A stretch of 64,000 nucleotides of DNA from Pontibacter chinhatensis (GCF_900113285.1 NZ_FOOT01000003.1:186001-250000), one strand, 5' to 3'; positions 8,933 through 17,745 are shown, counted from the first letter of the stretch. Made by a program: numbers and translations. Notes: generated from the sequence alone by a model not told the origin.

Positions 8933-9313
8933 ATGGCGCTACAAGATAACGGAACCCGCGAACGAAACCCCAACCTCCTGGAAAACCTGATGGGGTACAT
9001 TGATACCCGCATAGACATTATACGGCTTGAAATACAGGAAAAGCTGAAGGCTTCCTTCGTAAGCACCATACATGCTGTCCTGCTTGGGGTTGTAGCGTTC
9101 CTGGTGCTTATCTTCCTGAGCCTTTTTCTGGGCCTGCTGCTCAACCACCTCCTCGACAGCTCCTTCTGGGGCTTTGGCATCGTTGCCCTCTTCTATATCA
9201 TACTTTTAGTTATACTTGCGGTGGGACTGGATAAAAAGGTATTTCAAGGCATGGCCGATAAGGCTTTCGACAACACCATCTACAAATCAGACAAACGAGA
9301 AAAACAACTATGA
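8933..9313 (+). CDS. Holin-like (phage holin family 3_6 / YqjE-type) membrane protein
   Basis: The 126-residue protein has an amphipathic N-terminus (ENLMGYIDTRIDIIRLEIQEK) followed by two membrane helices (about 45-72 and 80-102) and a charged tail. This matches the chromosomal DUF1469/'phage holin family' proteins, which despite the name lie in ordinary envelope operons; there are no phage genes here. It overlaps the next gene by four bases (ATGA), pointing to coupled translation. Confidence 0.8.
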   Translation: MALQDNGTRERNPNLLENLMGYIDTRIDIIRLEIQEKLKASFVSTIHAVLLGVVAFLVLIFLSLFLGLLLNHLLDSSFWGFGIVALFYIILLVILAVGLDKKVFQGMADKAFDNTIYKSDKREKQL

Positions 9314-9951
9314 GCGAACTGAACAACCCATTGTTTGATAACGAGCGCGAGTTTCTGGAGAGGCAGAAGGAGGAGTACAGAAGGGCGCTGGCAGGCGACA
9401 TGGACCAGATAAAGGCGCAGGGCCAGGAGATTGGCAAAAAGGTGGCCATAGCCGGTGGCGTGCTGTTGGCCGGCTTGCTGTTAAAGCGCATGCTCTTTGG
9501 CAGCAGCAAGAAAAAGGAGAAGAAACTCTCGAAAGGGAAAGCCGGCAAAAAAGGCAAAGGCGAGCCACACGGCACTTTTGTAGCAGCCGCCTACCCTACC
9601 TACCCCATTCATACGTCCACACCCATGATTGATTACGAGGCGCACACGCATGCCCCGAGCAGCGACTATACATTGCCCTCGGAGCAGCAGCACTATACTT
9701 ACCCTGAAGCGCAGCCCGTAAAAAAAAAGCCTGATTCGTTCCTGAATTCCAGGATGAGCAAGGCTTTGCAACAGCAGGCCATGGCGCTGCTGGTGATGTA
9801 TGCCACCAAAAAGCTGGAGGAATACTTAAATAGTGTCTCTGAAAATAAAAATAACGATATTGCAGCTAAGCCTGCCGTAGTCGAACCTACAGTGATGGCT
9901 TCTGTAACAGAGACACCAGCGTATACCGTTCCAGAGAAGGATGCCATTTAA
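9310..9951 (+). CDS. YtxH-like membrane protein with low-complexity middle
   Basis: The 213-residue protein has an acidic helical N-terminus (residues 1-42), one membrane helix (IAGGVLLAGLLLKRMLF, about 47-63), a Lys-rich stretch (69-85), a Tyr/Pro/His-rich segment (90-135) and a helical region with a second weak hydrophobic segment (MALLVMYATKKLEEYL). Similar short proteins accompany holin-like YqjE proteins in envelope operons. I do not recognise a catalytic function. The start overlaps the upstream stop, and the end overlaps the PcrB start by 11 bases. Confidence 0.7.
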   Translation: MSELNNPLFDNEREFLERQKEEYRRALAGDMDQIKAQGQEIGKKVAIAGGVLLAGLLLKRMLFGSSKKKEKKLSKGKAGKKGKGEPHGTFVAAAYPTYPIHTSTPMIDYEAHTHAPSSDYTLPSEQQHYTYPEAQPVKKKPDSFLNSRMSKALQQQAMALLVMYATKKLEEYLNSVSENKNNDIAAKPAVVEPTVMASVTETPAYTVPEKDAI

Positions 9952-10705
9952 AAACGACCAATCCAGAATACCATTTACTCCAGGCAGGAAGCACTTTGCC
10001 TTGCTGCTCGACCCGGACAACCTGACAGAGGTTTCCTGCCTGAGCCTTCTTACCCTGAGCGATGCGCACCCCGTGGATTTCTTCTTCGTCGGTGGCAGCC
10101 TGATTACCTCCCAGAACCAAGCCGGCATTATTCGCCTCCTGAAGCAGCACAGCAACGTGCCGGTTATACTTTTCCCGAGCAGCCACCAACACATCGACCC
10201 GCAAGCTGATGGCATTCTCCTGCTCTCGCTCATCTCGGGCCGCAACCCAGAGTTTCTTATCGGCCAGCACGTTCTGGCTGCTCCTATACTTAAGGCAAGC
10301 GCCCTGAAAGTATACCCTACCGGCTACATGCTCATAGACACAGGCCGCCAGACCACGGCCTCCTACATGAGCGGCACCATGCCCATACCCCACGACAAGC
10401 CTGCTATTGCCGCCTGCACCGCCATGGCCGGCGAGCTGCTGGGGCTGCAGTACATTTACCTGGATGGTGGCAGCGGAGCCATGCGGCCGGTCTCTGCAGA
10501 GATGATACGAGCTGTGCGTGAGGCAGTGGACCTTCCCATGATTGTGGGAGGAGGGATTGACACGGTTGAAAAGGCAAGCGCAGCACTGGAGGCCGGCGCC
10601 GACGTGATTGTGATTGGCAACCACATAGAAAAAAACCCCGGCTTTTTGGCCGAGGTTTCTTCTCTTGTTGCTTCGTATAACGTTGCCTTAGATGTTCATC
10701 GCTGA
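9941..10705 (+). CDS. pcrB: Prenylglyceryl phosphate synthase (PcrB/GGGPS family)
   Basis: The 254-residue TIM-barrel enzyme joins sn-glycerol-1-phosphate to a polyprenyl diphosphate. Motifs visible are LLDPDN (about 22-27), FFVGGSL (47-53), YPTGYMLIDTG (about 124-134), YIYLDGGSG, IVGGGIDTVEKA and ADVIVIGNHIEKNP, including the family phosphate-binding loops. Bacteroidota carry a GGGPS-group enzyme whose exact prenyl length and physiological lipid are not settled. It overlaps the preceding gene by 11 bp, so the three genes form one operon. Its last 18 bp overlap the convergent AraC-type gene. Confidence 0.88.
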   Translation: MPFKNDQSRIPFTPGRKHFALLLDPDNLTEVSCLSLLTLSDAHPVDFFFVGGSLITSQNQAGIIRLLKQHSNVPVILFPSSHQHIDPQADGILLLSLISGRNPEFLIGQHVLAAPILKASALKVYPTGYMLIDTGRQTTASYMSGTMPIPHDKPAIAACTAMAGELLGLQYIYLDGGSGAMRPVSAEMIRAVREAVDLPMIVGGGIDTVEKASAALEAGADVIVIGNHIEKNPGFLAEVSSLVASYNVALDVHR

Positions 10706-11614
10706 TTCGCGGCGGCGCATCTTACCGGCAGGTATACCAAACATCATCTTAAAGCGGCGGCAGAAGTAAGCCGTGTCTTTGTAACCCACTTCTTTTCCGA
10801 TTTCGCGGATGCTCTTCTTAGTTGTGCGCAGCAGGAACACAGCACGCTCCATACGCTGGTACTCAATGTAGTCCTGCGGGTTAATGCCAGTCAGCATCTT
10901 GAAGTACTGACCTACATAGTCCTCCGACACGTTGGCTACGTTAGAAAGCACCTTGTTCGACAGGTCGCCGCCCAGGTTCTCCTTGATGTAGTTGAACAGG
11001 TCGATGAGGCGCGGATCTTTAAAGTAGGTGCTGTTTGTTGCCAGCTGCTCCACAAACATTCTGTTTCTCAGGATATGGCGAACAATTTCCACCACAATCT
11101 GCTCGGTGTACAGGTTGATCAGGCGCTCTTTGCCTGGCAGTTCCTGCATGTTCTCCTCCACTACTTTGATCACCAGGTTGGCGAGCTTCGTGTTGTTGGA
11201 GATAAGGAATGCAGGCAGATCCAGCGATGCAAAGAAGTTCACTGAGTCAAACACCTTAGCTTCGAAGCTCACATAGCTGTGGCTTTCCTCCGCGTCACCG
11301 ATCAGGTCCAGGTCGTTGTTGCTTCTGAAGAACTTCTCTCTGTTCGTGATCAGGTCGTCATTTGTGATGGACTTTCCTTCACCAGACGGGCCATAGGTAA
11401 CCTTGGTGCTGCGGCCGCCAGGAATGAATAGAAGTTCCCCTTCTTCTACCACCTGCTCCTCTTCACCAAAAAAGATACTGCCCTTGTGCAGCAGGATCAA
11501 ATTGTTGCCTACATCGTAGTAGTTGCGCACCGTAAATGGCTGCTGCAACACCAGATTCTTAGCCTTAATGAACCGCACCCCAAGCGATTCAATAATCTTA
11601 TTGTAATCTTCCAT
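10688..11614 (-). CDS. AraC/XylS-family transcriptional regulator
   Basis: The 308-residue protein has a cupin-like sensor domain (about residues 20-90, LLFIPGGRSTKVTYG) and a C-terminal AraC DNA-binding domain (about 208-300). The two helix-turn-helix motifs are around LSNKVLSNVANVSEDYVGQYFK and KSIREIGKEVGYKDTAYFCRRFKMMFG. I start it at MEDYNKIIESLG; four codons upstream are also open. Proteins of this kind are well conserved as single-copy genes in Bacteroidota. No target operon is evident. Its 3' end overlaps pcrB in convergent orientation. Confidence 0.85.
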   Translation of the reverse strand: MEDYNKIIESLGVRFIKAKNLVLQQPFTVRNYYDVGNNLILLHKGSIFFGEEEQVVEEGELLFIPGGRSTKVTYGPSGEGKSITNDDLITNREKFFRSNNDLDLIGDAEESHSYVSFEAKVFDSVNFFASLDLPAFLISNNTKLANLVIKVVEENMQELPGKERLINLYTEQIVVEIVRHILRNRMFVEQLATNSTYFKDPRLIDLFNYIKENLGGDLSNKVLSNVANVSEDYVGQYFKMLTGINPQDYIEYQRMERAVFLLRTTKKSIREIGKEVGYKDTAYFCRRFKMMFGIPAGKMRRRESAMNI

Positions 11615-11773
11615 GTGTGTTACCAACTAACTTTTATACTATAAACCCTTTAATTTTGGCCTAAAGCTAAGAGTAATCTTTATAAAATTCAAATCTAATT
11701 TTAAAATTTATTTTAATTCAATAAAGACTATCTATAGCTCAAATCACATGGAAACAGACTTTTAAGCGCTTTA

Positions 11774-12913
11774 TTACTTCAGTAGTTCTCTCGAAATTAC
11801 TATTTTCTGAATCTCAGAGGTTCCTTCATAAATTTGTGTGATCTTGGCGTCACGCATCAAACGCTCCACATGGTACTCTTTCACGAAACCGTAACCACCG
11901 TGAATTTGTACTGCTTCTACGGTCGTTTCCATTGCTACTTTAGAGGCAAACAGCTTAGCCATTGCACCAGACTGACCATAGTCGCGGTGAGAATCTTTGT
12001 CGTAAGCTGCCTGGAGACATAACAAGCGCGCAGCTTCAATGTTCGTTGCCATATCAGCCAATTTAAACTGTATTGCCTGGTGTTTAGCTATCTCCACACC
12101 GAATGCTTTGCGCTCCTTAGAATACTTGAGGGCCAGTTCCAAAGCCCCGGAGGCGATGCCCAGTGCCTGGGAAGCAATACCAATGCGTCCTCCAGCCAGT
12201 GTTTGCATCGCAAACTTAAATCCGAACCCATCTTCTCCTATCCTATTCTCTTTTGGTACTTTTACGTCAGAAAACATTAAAGAGTGGGTATCAGAGCCAC
12301 GAATTCCTAATTTATTTTCCTTAGGTCCAACTACGAATCCTTCCATTCCACGCTCCACAATCAGGGCGTTTATGCCGCGGTGCCCTTTTTCAGGGTAAGT
12401 TTGTGCAATTACAAGGTAGACGGAAGCTGTGCTGCCATTAGTAATCCAATTTTTAGTACCATTCAGCAAGTAGTAATCCCCCTTGTCTTCGGCGGTGGTG
12501 CGCTGCGAGGTGGCGTCAGAGCCGGCCTCTGGCTCCGAAAGACAGAAAGCGCCTATGATCTCACCGGTAGCCAGCCTTGGCAGGTACTTCTGCTTCTGCT
12601 CCTCCGTACCGAATTTCTCTATGCCCCAGCACACAAGCGAGTTGTTTACAGACATCACCACCGACGCAGAGGCGTCTACCTTGGAAATTTCCTCCATGGC
12701 CAGCACGTAGGAAATAGTGTCCATGCCGCCGCCGCCATACTTAGGGTCTACCATCATGCCCAGGAAGCCAAGCTCGCCCATCTTCTTGATTTGCTCCGTC
12801 GGGAACTTCTGCTGCTCATCGCGCTCGATTACCCCGGGTAGCAACTCCGTCTGTGCAAATTCGCGGGCAGCCGCCTGAACTGCCAAGTGTTCCTCTGTTA
12901 GTTCAAAATTCAT
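11774..12913 (-). CDS. Acyl-CoA dehydrogenase (short-chain/butyryl type)
   Basis: The 379-residue flavoprotein has the three-domain acyl-CoA dehydrogenase layout: helical N-terminus, FAD/substrate loop (FCLSEPEAGSDA, about 127-138, and WITNGSTA), and a C-terminal helical domain with QIHGGYGFVKEY and the catalytic glutamate in IYEGTSEIQ (about Glu363). It oxidises acyl-CoA to enoyl-CoA and passes electrons to ETF. The glutamate position fits the short/medium-chain branch. It is monocistronic by spacing. The 3-hydroxyacyl-CoA dehydrogenase-like gene at 21.2 kb could serve the same pathway, but they are not linked. Confidence 0.92.
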   Translation of the reverse strand: MNFELTEEHLAVQAAAREFAQTELLPGVIERDEQQKFPTEQIKKMGELGFLGMMVDPKYGGGGMDTISYVLAMEEISKVDASASVVMSVNNSLVCWGIEKFGTEEQKQKYLPRLATGEIIGAFCLSEPEAGSDATSQRTTAEDKGDYYLLNGTKNWITNGSTASVYLVIAQTYPEKGHRGINALIVERGMEGFVVGPKENKLGIRGSDTHSLMFSDVKVPKENRIGEDGFGFKFAMQTLAGGRIGIASQALGIASGALELALKYSKERKAFGVEIAKHQAIQFKLADMATNIEAARLLCLQAAYDKDSHRDYGQSGAMAKLFASKVAMETTVEAVQIHGGYGFVKEYHVERLMRDAKITQIYEGTSEIQKIVISRELLK

Positions 12914-13066
12914 ATCAGTTATCTAAAGGATGATATTTGATTATTTTTTTAATTCCGGTACAAAACTAGAAAATTCAGTTGCATTAATTCAACCTGTTAT
13001 TCTAATAATTGTTGCGGTGCAAGTATGGCTTTCTAGTGAAAAATCAGAAATAGGTGCAAATTCCGG

Positions 13067-13115
13067 GAAAAGCAGAGCGCCGCCAATGCAATAAGCAAAG
13101 GCGGCGCTCTTATTA
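13067..13115 (-). terminator. Terminator after the panC-to-peptidase operon
   Basis: The stem GAGCGCCGCC / GGCGGCGCTC (13075-13084 with 13100-13109) is perfect with a 15-nt loop. It lies just past the stop of the Zn-peptidase gene and has a weak U-tail on the minus strand. Confidence 0.75.
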
Positions 13116-13136
13116 TAAGGGCAGATTAAACGTTTC

Positions 13137-13811
13137 CTAGTCGCGGCGACCCATCAGCAGCGAAGCGTAATACAGCAGGGTGGCCAGTGAGCCAAGTGCA
13201 GCAACCACATAGGTCATGGCAGCCCATTTAAGCGCATCTTTCGCCATGCCGTGCTCCTGTGTGGTTACAATGCCTCTGCGGTCTATCCAAGCCAAGGCGC
13301 GTCGGCTGGCATCAAACTCCACAGGCAGCGTTACAAAGCTGAACAGGGTAGTAAGGGCAAACAGGGCCACCCCAATGGCCAGCGGTATTGGCGTGCTTTG
13401 CAGCATCAGGATACCGATCAGCAGGATCCACTGCATGTAGCGGGAGGCTATACTTAGCGCAGGCACCATGGCAGAGCGGAACTTAAGGAAGTTGTAGGCT
13501 GTGGCGTGCTGTACGGCGTGACCGCATTCGTGGGCGGCTACAGCGGCGGCAGCGGCACTACGCGCCTCGTACACATACTCACTCAGGTTCACGGTTTTGT
13601 CAGCCGGGTTATAGTGGTCTGTCAGTTTACCGGCTACGGAAATCACACGCACATCGGTAATGCCGTTGTCGCGCAGCATCATTTCAGCCACCTCGCGGCC
13701 GGTAAGGCCAGAGCTAAGCGGAATTTGGGAATATTGTTGAAACTTACTTTTTAATCGCCAACTCACAAGCCAGCTTGCAAGCATCATGGCAATCATTATT
13801 ATCCAGATCAT
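13137..13811 (-). CDS. YugP-type membrane zinc metallopeptidase
   Basis: The 224-residue protein has an N-terminal membrane helix, the zinc motif AAHECGHAVQH (His94, Glu95, His98) and several C-terminal membrane helices (about 115-170 and 198-218). The FDASRRAL segment (about 186-193) is the usual third-ligand region of this family. It matches the 'zinc metallopeptidase' (YugP/DUF2268-like naming varies) group. Substrates are not known. It is the last gene of the panC-panD-flippase-hldE2 operon, six bases after the hldE2-like stop. Confidence 0.88.
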   Translation of the reverse strand: MIWIIMIAMMLASWLVSWRLKSKFQQYSQIPLSSGLTGREVAEMMLRDNGITDVRVISVAGKLTDHYNPADKTVNLSEYVYEARSAAAAAVAAHECGHAVQHATAYNFLKFRSAMVPALSIASRYMQWILLIGILMLQSTPIPLAIGVALFALTTLFSFVTLPVEFDASRRALAWIDRRGIVTTQEHGMAKDALKWAAMTYVVAALGSLATLLYYASLLMGRRD

Positions 13812-13817
13812 GATTCG

Positions 13818-14312
13818 TTAGTTATGTTTGTTTAATTGGTTTTCTATTTTCCTTACGATGTTTGTGGTCGAATAGCCTTTCACCAGAGGCACCGTCATCA
13901 CGGAACCGCCCCGGGCCTGCACCACCTCGTGCCCCACAATCTGCTCTACGGCGTAGTCATCTCCCTTTACCAGGATGTCTGGCTGCACCGCCTCAATCAG
14001 TTTAAGGGGCGTGTCCTCATCGAAGTGCACTACTGCATCTATAAACAAAAGCGATGCCATAACGCGCGCACGTGACATTTCGTCCTGCAACGGGCGGCTA
14101 GGGCCTTTGATACGACTGATGGAGGCATCGGTATTCAGCCCCAAAACAAGCTTATCGCCGAGTTGTTTGGCTTTTTCCAGATAATCTACGTGCCCCAAGT
14201 GCAGCAAATCGAAGCAGCCGTTGGTGAAAACGATTTTCTGGCCCTGTTCGCGCCAGGCCTGCACCTGCTTTAGCAGTTGCGGCAAAGTATAAATCTTGTC
14301 TTGCGAGCTCAT
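13818..14312 (-). CDS. rfaE2: D-glycero-beta-D-manno-heptose 1-phosphate adenylyltransferase
   Basis: The 164-residue nucleotidyltransferase shows FTNGCFDLLHLGHVDYL with the HxGH motif at residues 38-41, LGLNTDASISRIKG, and the KGYSTTNIVRKI block near the end. It corresponds to the C-terminal half of HldE and transfers AMP from ATP to heptose-1-phosphate for ADP-heptose in LPS core synthesis. The kinase half is absent, as is usual where the two activities are split. Four bases separate it from the upstream flippase-like gene. Confidence 0.9.
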   Translation of the reverse strand: MSSQDKIYTLPQLLKQVQAWREQGQKIVFTNGCFDLLHLGHVDYLEKAKQLGDKLVLGLNTDASISRIKGPSRPLQDEMSRARVMASLLFIDAVVHFDEDTPLKLIEAVQPDILVKGDDYAVEQIVGHEVVQARGGSVMTVPLVKGYSTTNIVRKIENQLNKHN

Positions 14313-14316
14313 GTAA

Positions 14317-15339
14317 TCAGGCTGAAGTATGGCTTTGCTGTGTTACCGGCCTTGTGCGGCGCAGCATGCTTGCCATAAAACTAATCACTCCCATTACAAC
14401 TACCAAAAGTGTTTGCGAAGTATGCGCCAGCAGTGCGTAGGCCATACCGGCCTCCTTGGGCACCCCGTACAGCAGCAGCGTGGCCTGCACCATCAGGTGG
14501 TACACCCCGATGCCGCCCTGCACCGGCGCCGCCATGCCCAGCGTGCCCGCCAGCAGCACCGAGAGCGCCGCACCCCAGCCCAGGTGGGCAGTGGCAGGCA
14601 GGGCATAGAAAACGGTAAGGCTCATGCCGTAGTACATCAGCCACACAAAGATGGTATGGCCCCAGAAAGTATACTGGTTCTCGAGTTTGGTGATGCTGAA
14701 AATACCTCGGAGCAGCCCCTTGGCAAAGTGCACCGCCTTGTGGAAGTATACGTTCTTGCGCAGCAGGCTCAGGTAGCGCAGCATGACAAAAAGTATAGCC
14801 ACGGCCAGGATAAGCAGCACCCAGAATGCCCAGTAGAACGAGCTCATACTTTGCTCCAGGCTATTATACTTGTCGGTGAGAAGGCTCAGGAAGAAATCGC
14901 GGATGCGGCCGAACTCCACCAGGAAGGTCAGCGCCACCACCAGTATCAGCATCAGCATGTCAATGATGCGCTCCGCTATCACGGTGCCGAAGCCGGTGTT
15001 GATGGGCAGGTTATCGGAGCGACGCAGCATGGTGCAGCGCACCACCTCCCCCATGCGGGGCAGCACCAGGTTGGCAATGTAGCCCACCATCATGGCATTA
15101 TAGGTATGGCGGAGCGGCGGATTGTAGCCTGTCGGCTTTATCTGCATCTGCCAGCGCAGGGCCCGGCTTACGTAGGCCAGCGCCCCCATCACCAGGGAGA
15201 CCAGCACCCAGCCATAATCTGCGCTCTGCAGTTCTGCCCACATTTTCTGAAAATCGAGCTCCTTAAGCGCATACCACATTAGAAATGCGGAAACGCCCAG
15301 CAGCAGCACATATTTCAGAAACGAGAGCAGTTTATTCAT
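14317..15339 (-). CDS. UPF0104/LPG-synthase-type membrane protein (flippase-like)
   Basis: The 340-residue protein has seven to eight membrane helices and the family motifs SRALRWQ, PRMGEVVRCTMLRR (about 95-108) and PVQGGIGVYHL (about 273-283). These mark the lysylphosphatidylglycerol synthase transmembrane / AglD2-like family. The catalytic aminoacyl-transfer domain of MprF is not present, so a lipid flippase role is more likely than lipid aminoacylation. It lies between panD and the heptose adenylyltransferase in one operon, which would suit envelope lipid handling. Confidence 0.85.
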   Translation of the reverse strand: MNKLLSFLKYVLLLGVSAFLMWYALKELDFQKMWAELQSADYGWVLVSLVMGALAYVSRALRWQMQIKPTGYNPPLRHTYNAMMVGYIANLVLPRMGEVVRCTMLRRSDNLPINTGFGTVIAERIIDMLMLILVVALTFLVEFGRIRDFFLSLLTDKYNSLEQSMSSFYWAFWVLLILAVAILFVMLRYLSLLRKNVYFHKAVHFAKGLLRGIFSITKLENQYTFWGHTIFVWLMYYGMSLTVFYALPATAHLGWGAALSVLLAGTLGMAAPVQGGIGVYHLMVQATLLLYGVPKEAGMAYALLAHTSQTLLVVVMGVISFMASMLRRTRPVTQQSHTSA

Positions 15340-15348
15340 GCAGTGGGG

Positions 15349-15696
15349 TTATACCAGGCGGTTGTGCTGGTCCGGGAAAACCAGCGTGGGTGTATGGGTC
15401 TTGGCATCCTCAAACTTGATGCTGCAATAAGAGATAATGATCACCACATCGCCCACCTGCACCTTTCGGGCTGCCGGACCATTAAGGCAAATGGTGCCGG
15501 TGCCGCGCTCGCCTTTGATCACGTAGGTCTCAAAGCGCTCCCCGTTGTTGATGTTGACGATCTGTACTTTCTCATTCTCCACGATGTTAGCGGCGTCCAT
15601 CAGGTCTTCATCAACTGTGATGCTGCCTACATAGTGCAGCTCGGCCTGCGTTACCTTACAACGGTGGATTTTGGATTTTAAAACCTCAATATACAT
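15349..15696 (-). CDS. panD: Aspartate 1-decarboxylase precursor
   Basis: The 115-residue proenzyme makes beta-alanine from aspartate for pantothenate. The self-cleavage site is VGSITVD, with Gly24-Ser25, and Ser25 becomes the pyruvoyl group. Lys9 (EVLKSKIHR) and the [10 protein letters not shown] segment are the usual active-site parts. I start it at MYIEVLKSK; the frame is open eight codons further upstream, but MYIEVLKS is the family N-terminus. It lies downstream of panC, 96 bp away, and nine bases before the flippase-like gene. Confidence 0.95.
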   Translation of the reverse strand: MYIEVLKSKIHRCKVTQAELHYVGSITVDEDLMDAANIVENEKVQIVNINNGERFETYVIKGERGTGTICLNGPAARKVQVGDVVIIISYCSIKFEDAKTHTPTLVFPDQHNRLV

Positions 15697-15792
15697 GGTG
15701 TAATTTGTATTGGAGCGCAAAGTTAGAGAATTGACTGCATAATAACTACCAACTCTAACAGCCGCCTGCCCTATCTGTCTCTTCTAAACAAT

Positions 15793-16647
15793 CTATACTT
15801 CGTTTAGATTCACGAGCATGTTATCTATCAGGCGCACAGGGCCCACGAAGGCGGCAATGCACAGCGCTACCTCCTGCCCGGGCTGCACATTTGTTAACGG
15901 CCGCAGCGTGTCCGGGTCAGTTATCTCGAAATACTCTAGTTGCACCTCATCCATACTTGACAGGTAGGCCTCCACAGCCGCCTTTATACTATAGACAGGC
16001 TTGTTGCCCAGTTGCTGCTTTGCCAGCTGCAGGGCACCGTAGAGCGAGGGGGCTGTCTGGCGCTGCTTCGCATCCAAACGCTTGTTGCGCGACGACATGG
16101 CCAGGCCGTCTTCCTCCCGGACGATGGGGTAACGCACCACCTCCACATCGAAGCTCAGGCCCTGCACCAGCTGCTTTACAATGGCCACCTGCTGCAGGTC
16201 CTTCTGCCCGAAATAGGCGCGGTGCGGCTGCACAAAGTGGAAGAGCTTGCTCACCACTGTAGCCACGCCGTTAAAGTGACCCGGGCGGTGCTCGCCCTCC
16301 ATCACGGCCTCCAGCGGCCCGAAACTAAACTGCAGCAGTGATTGTTGTACATATACATCCTCAGCTTTAGGGGCAAACAGAATATCGCAGCCAACTGTCT
16401 TCAGCAGCTCGGTGTCCTGTGCTATGGTGCGAGGATATAATTTATAATCATCGGGGTTGTTAAACTGCGTGGGGTTAACGAAGATGCTGCAAACAGTAAT
16501 GTCGTTTTCCTGCACAGACGCGCGCAGCAATTGCAGGTGCCCCTCGTGCAGGGCGCCCATGGTTGGCACAAAACCTATGCGTTTGCCGCTGCAGCGCAGG
16601 GTTTGCATACGCTCCCGGATGGTATCAACCCGCTCTATAACTTCCAT
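15793..16647 (-). CDS. panC: Pantothenate synthetase
   Basis: The 284-residue enzyme condenses pantoate and beta-alanine with ATP. Motifs are FVPTMGALHEGH (HxGH at 34-37), SIFVNPTQFN, YFGQKDLQQ and the KMSKS-like MSSRNKRL. It heads the five-gene operon panC, panD, flippase, rfaE2, Zn peptidase. It diverges from the glycogen-synthase-like gene across a 138-bp promoter region. Confidence 0.96.
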   Translation of the reverse strand: MEVIERVDTIRERMQTLRCSGKRIGFVPTMGALHEGHLQLLRASVQENDITVCSIFVNPTQFNNPDDYKLYPRTIAQDTELLKTVGCDILFAPKAEDVYVQQSLLQFSFGPLEAVMEGEHRPGHFNGVATVVSKLFHFVQPHRAYFGQKDLQQVAIVKQLVQGLSFDVEVVRYPIVREEDGLAMSSRNKRLDAKQRQTAPSLYGALQLAKQQLGNKPVYSIKAAVEAYLSSMDEVQLEYFEITDPDTLRPLTNVQPGQEVALCIAAFVGPVRLIDNMLVNLNEV

Positions 16648-16710
16648 TGTCGGTAGTATGTGTTGTAATGCTCTCGTAAAGCCGGCAAAAGTAAGTCACA
16701 GCGTTTTAAA

Positions 16711-16741
16711 TTGAAAATCAGAATAAAAAATACTAATTTTG
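16711..16741 (+). promoter_or_regulatory. Promoter of the glycogen-synthase-like gene
   Basis: TTG at 16711-16713 and TAATTTTG at 16734-16741 are 20 bp apart and fit the Bacteroidota -33/-7 pattern. The ATG is 45 bp downstream. Confidence 0.7.
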
Positions 16742-16785
16742 CACGACCCTATACTGTTGCTTATTAAAATCTTAAATACATACCC

Positions 16786-17598
16786 ATGTCTAAATTGCGA
16801 ATCCTTTACGCCGCCACCGAGATCAATCCCTTCTTACAAACCACGAAAGTAGCAGAGTTCTTACAGACGCTGCCACAGGGTATGCAGGAAAGAGGGATGG
16901 AGATCCGGATCTTTGTTCCGCGGTTCGGCCTCATTAACGAGCGCAAGAACCGTCTGCACGAAGTGGTGCGTCTGTCGGGCATCAACATCGCCGTGGGTGA
17001 CGATGAAAAGCCGCTGGTTATTAAAGTGGCCTCCATTCCGAACGCGAAGCTACAGGTTTATTTTATTGATAACGAAGACTATTTCCACAGGAAGTCAGTT
17101 TTCGTTGATAAAAACAACAAATTCCACCAGGATAACGATGAGCGCGCCATTTTCTTCTGCAAGGGCGTGCTGGAAACCGTGAAAAAACTGGGCTGGGCCC
17201 CGGATATTGTACATTGCAACGACTGGATGACAGGCCTGATCCCGATGTACCTGAAAACCACCTACAAAAAAGACCCTATCTTTAAGGATTCTAAGTCGGT
17301 GTTTACGGTGTACAACAACAGTTATACGCAAAAATTCAGCGATGACCTGGCCGAGAAGGTTAAAATGCTGGATATTGACGACAGCATGCTTTCTTTCCTG
17401 GAGTCTGCGGACACGAACGCGTTTGTGCGCTGCGGCATGGAGTACGCCGATGCCATTAACAAAACAAACGAGGACTTCAGCGATAACCTGAATGCCCTGT
17501 TTGCTGACTTCGTGAAGAAGAAAGAGATCAGCACGGTGTACGCCGACGATACCCTGCTGGATAATTGCTATAATTTATACAACGAGTTAAGCAAATAA
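16786..17598 (+). CDS. Glycogen/starch-synthase-like GT5 N-terminal domain protein
   Basis: The 270-residue protein matches only the N-terminal Rossmann half of GT5 glycogen synthases (RILYAATEINPF at the N-terminus, RIFVPRFG, DIVHCNDWMTGLIPMYL at about 140-156, KSVFTVYNNSYTQ). The C-terminal half that binds the nucleotide sugar is absent, and the N-terminal KxGGL site reads TTKVAEF with both glycines gone. Relatives of this length beside panC/panD are common in Bacteroidota. It is therefore unlikely to make glycogen alone; a binding or regulatory role is an inference. Confidence 0.85.
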   Translation: MSKLRILYAATEINPFLQTTKVAEFLQTLPQGMQERGMEIRIFVPRFGLINERKNRLHEVVRLSGINIAVGDDEKPLVIKVASIPNAKLQVYFIDNEDYFHRKSVFVDKNNKFHQDNDERAIFFCKGVLETVKKLGWAPDIVHCNDWMTGLIPMYLKTTYKKDPIFKDSKSVFTVYNNSYTQKFSDDLAEKVKMLDIDDSMLSFLESADTNAFVRCGMEYADAINKTNEDFSDNLNALFADFVKKKEISTVYADDTLLDNCYNLYNELSK

Positions 17599-17691
17599 TT
17601 CACGACCCGCTCCTTACTCCTTTATTGTACTTTACGTAAAACCTGAACAGGTGTAAGGGCATCCGGGAAAAGGAATATTACCACAAACTAC

Positions 17692-17745
17692 AAAAGGCTG
17701 CCGCTTATATTACATTTTCGTAATAAAGCAGCAGCCTTTTTGTTT
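17692..17745 (+). terminator. Terminator of the glycogen-synthase-like gene
   Basis: The stem AAAAGGCTGC / GCAGCCTTTT (17692-17701 with 17731-17740) has a 29-nt loop and ends in T-rich sequence. Confidence 0.75.

Noticed and set aside
8933..9313. Prophage holin
   Set aside because: The gene belongs to the chromosomal holin-like family and no other phage gene occurs in the window.
14329..15282. Open frame of 317 codons on the plus strand
   Set aside because: It is antisense to the membrane flippase-like gene and is extremely His/Gln-rich, typical of shadow frames.
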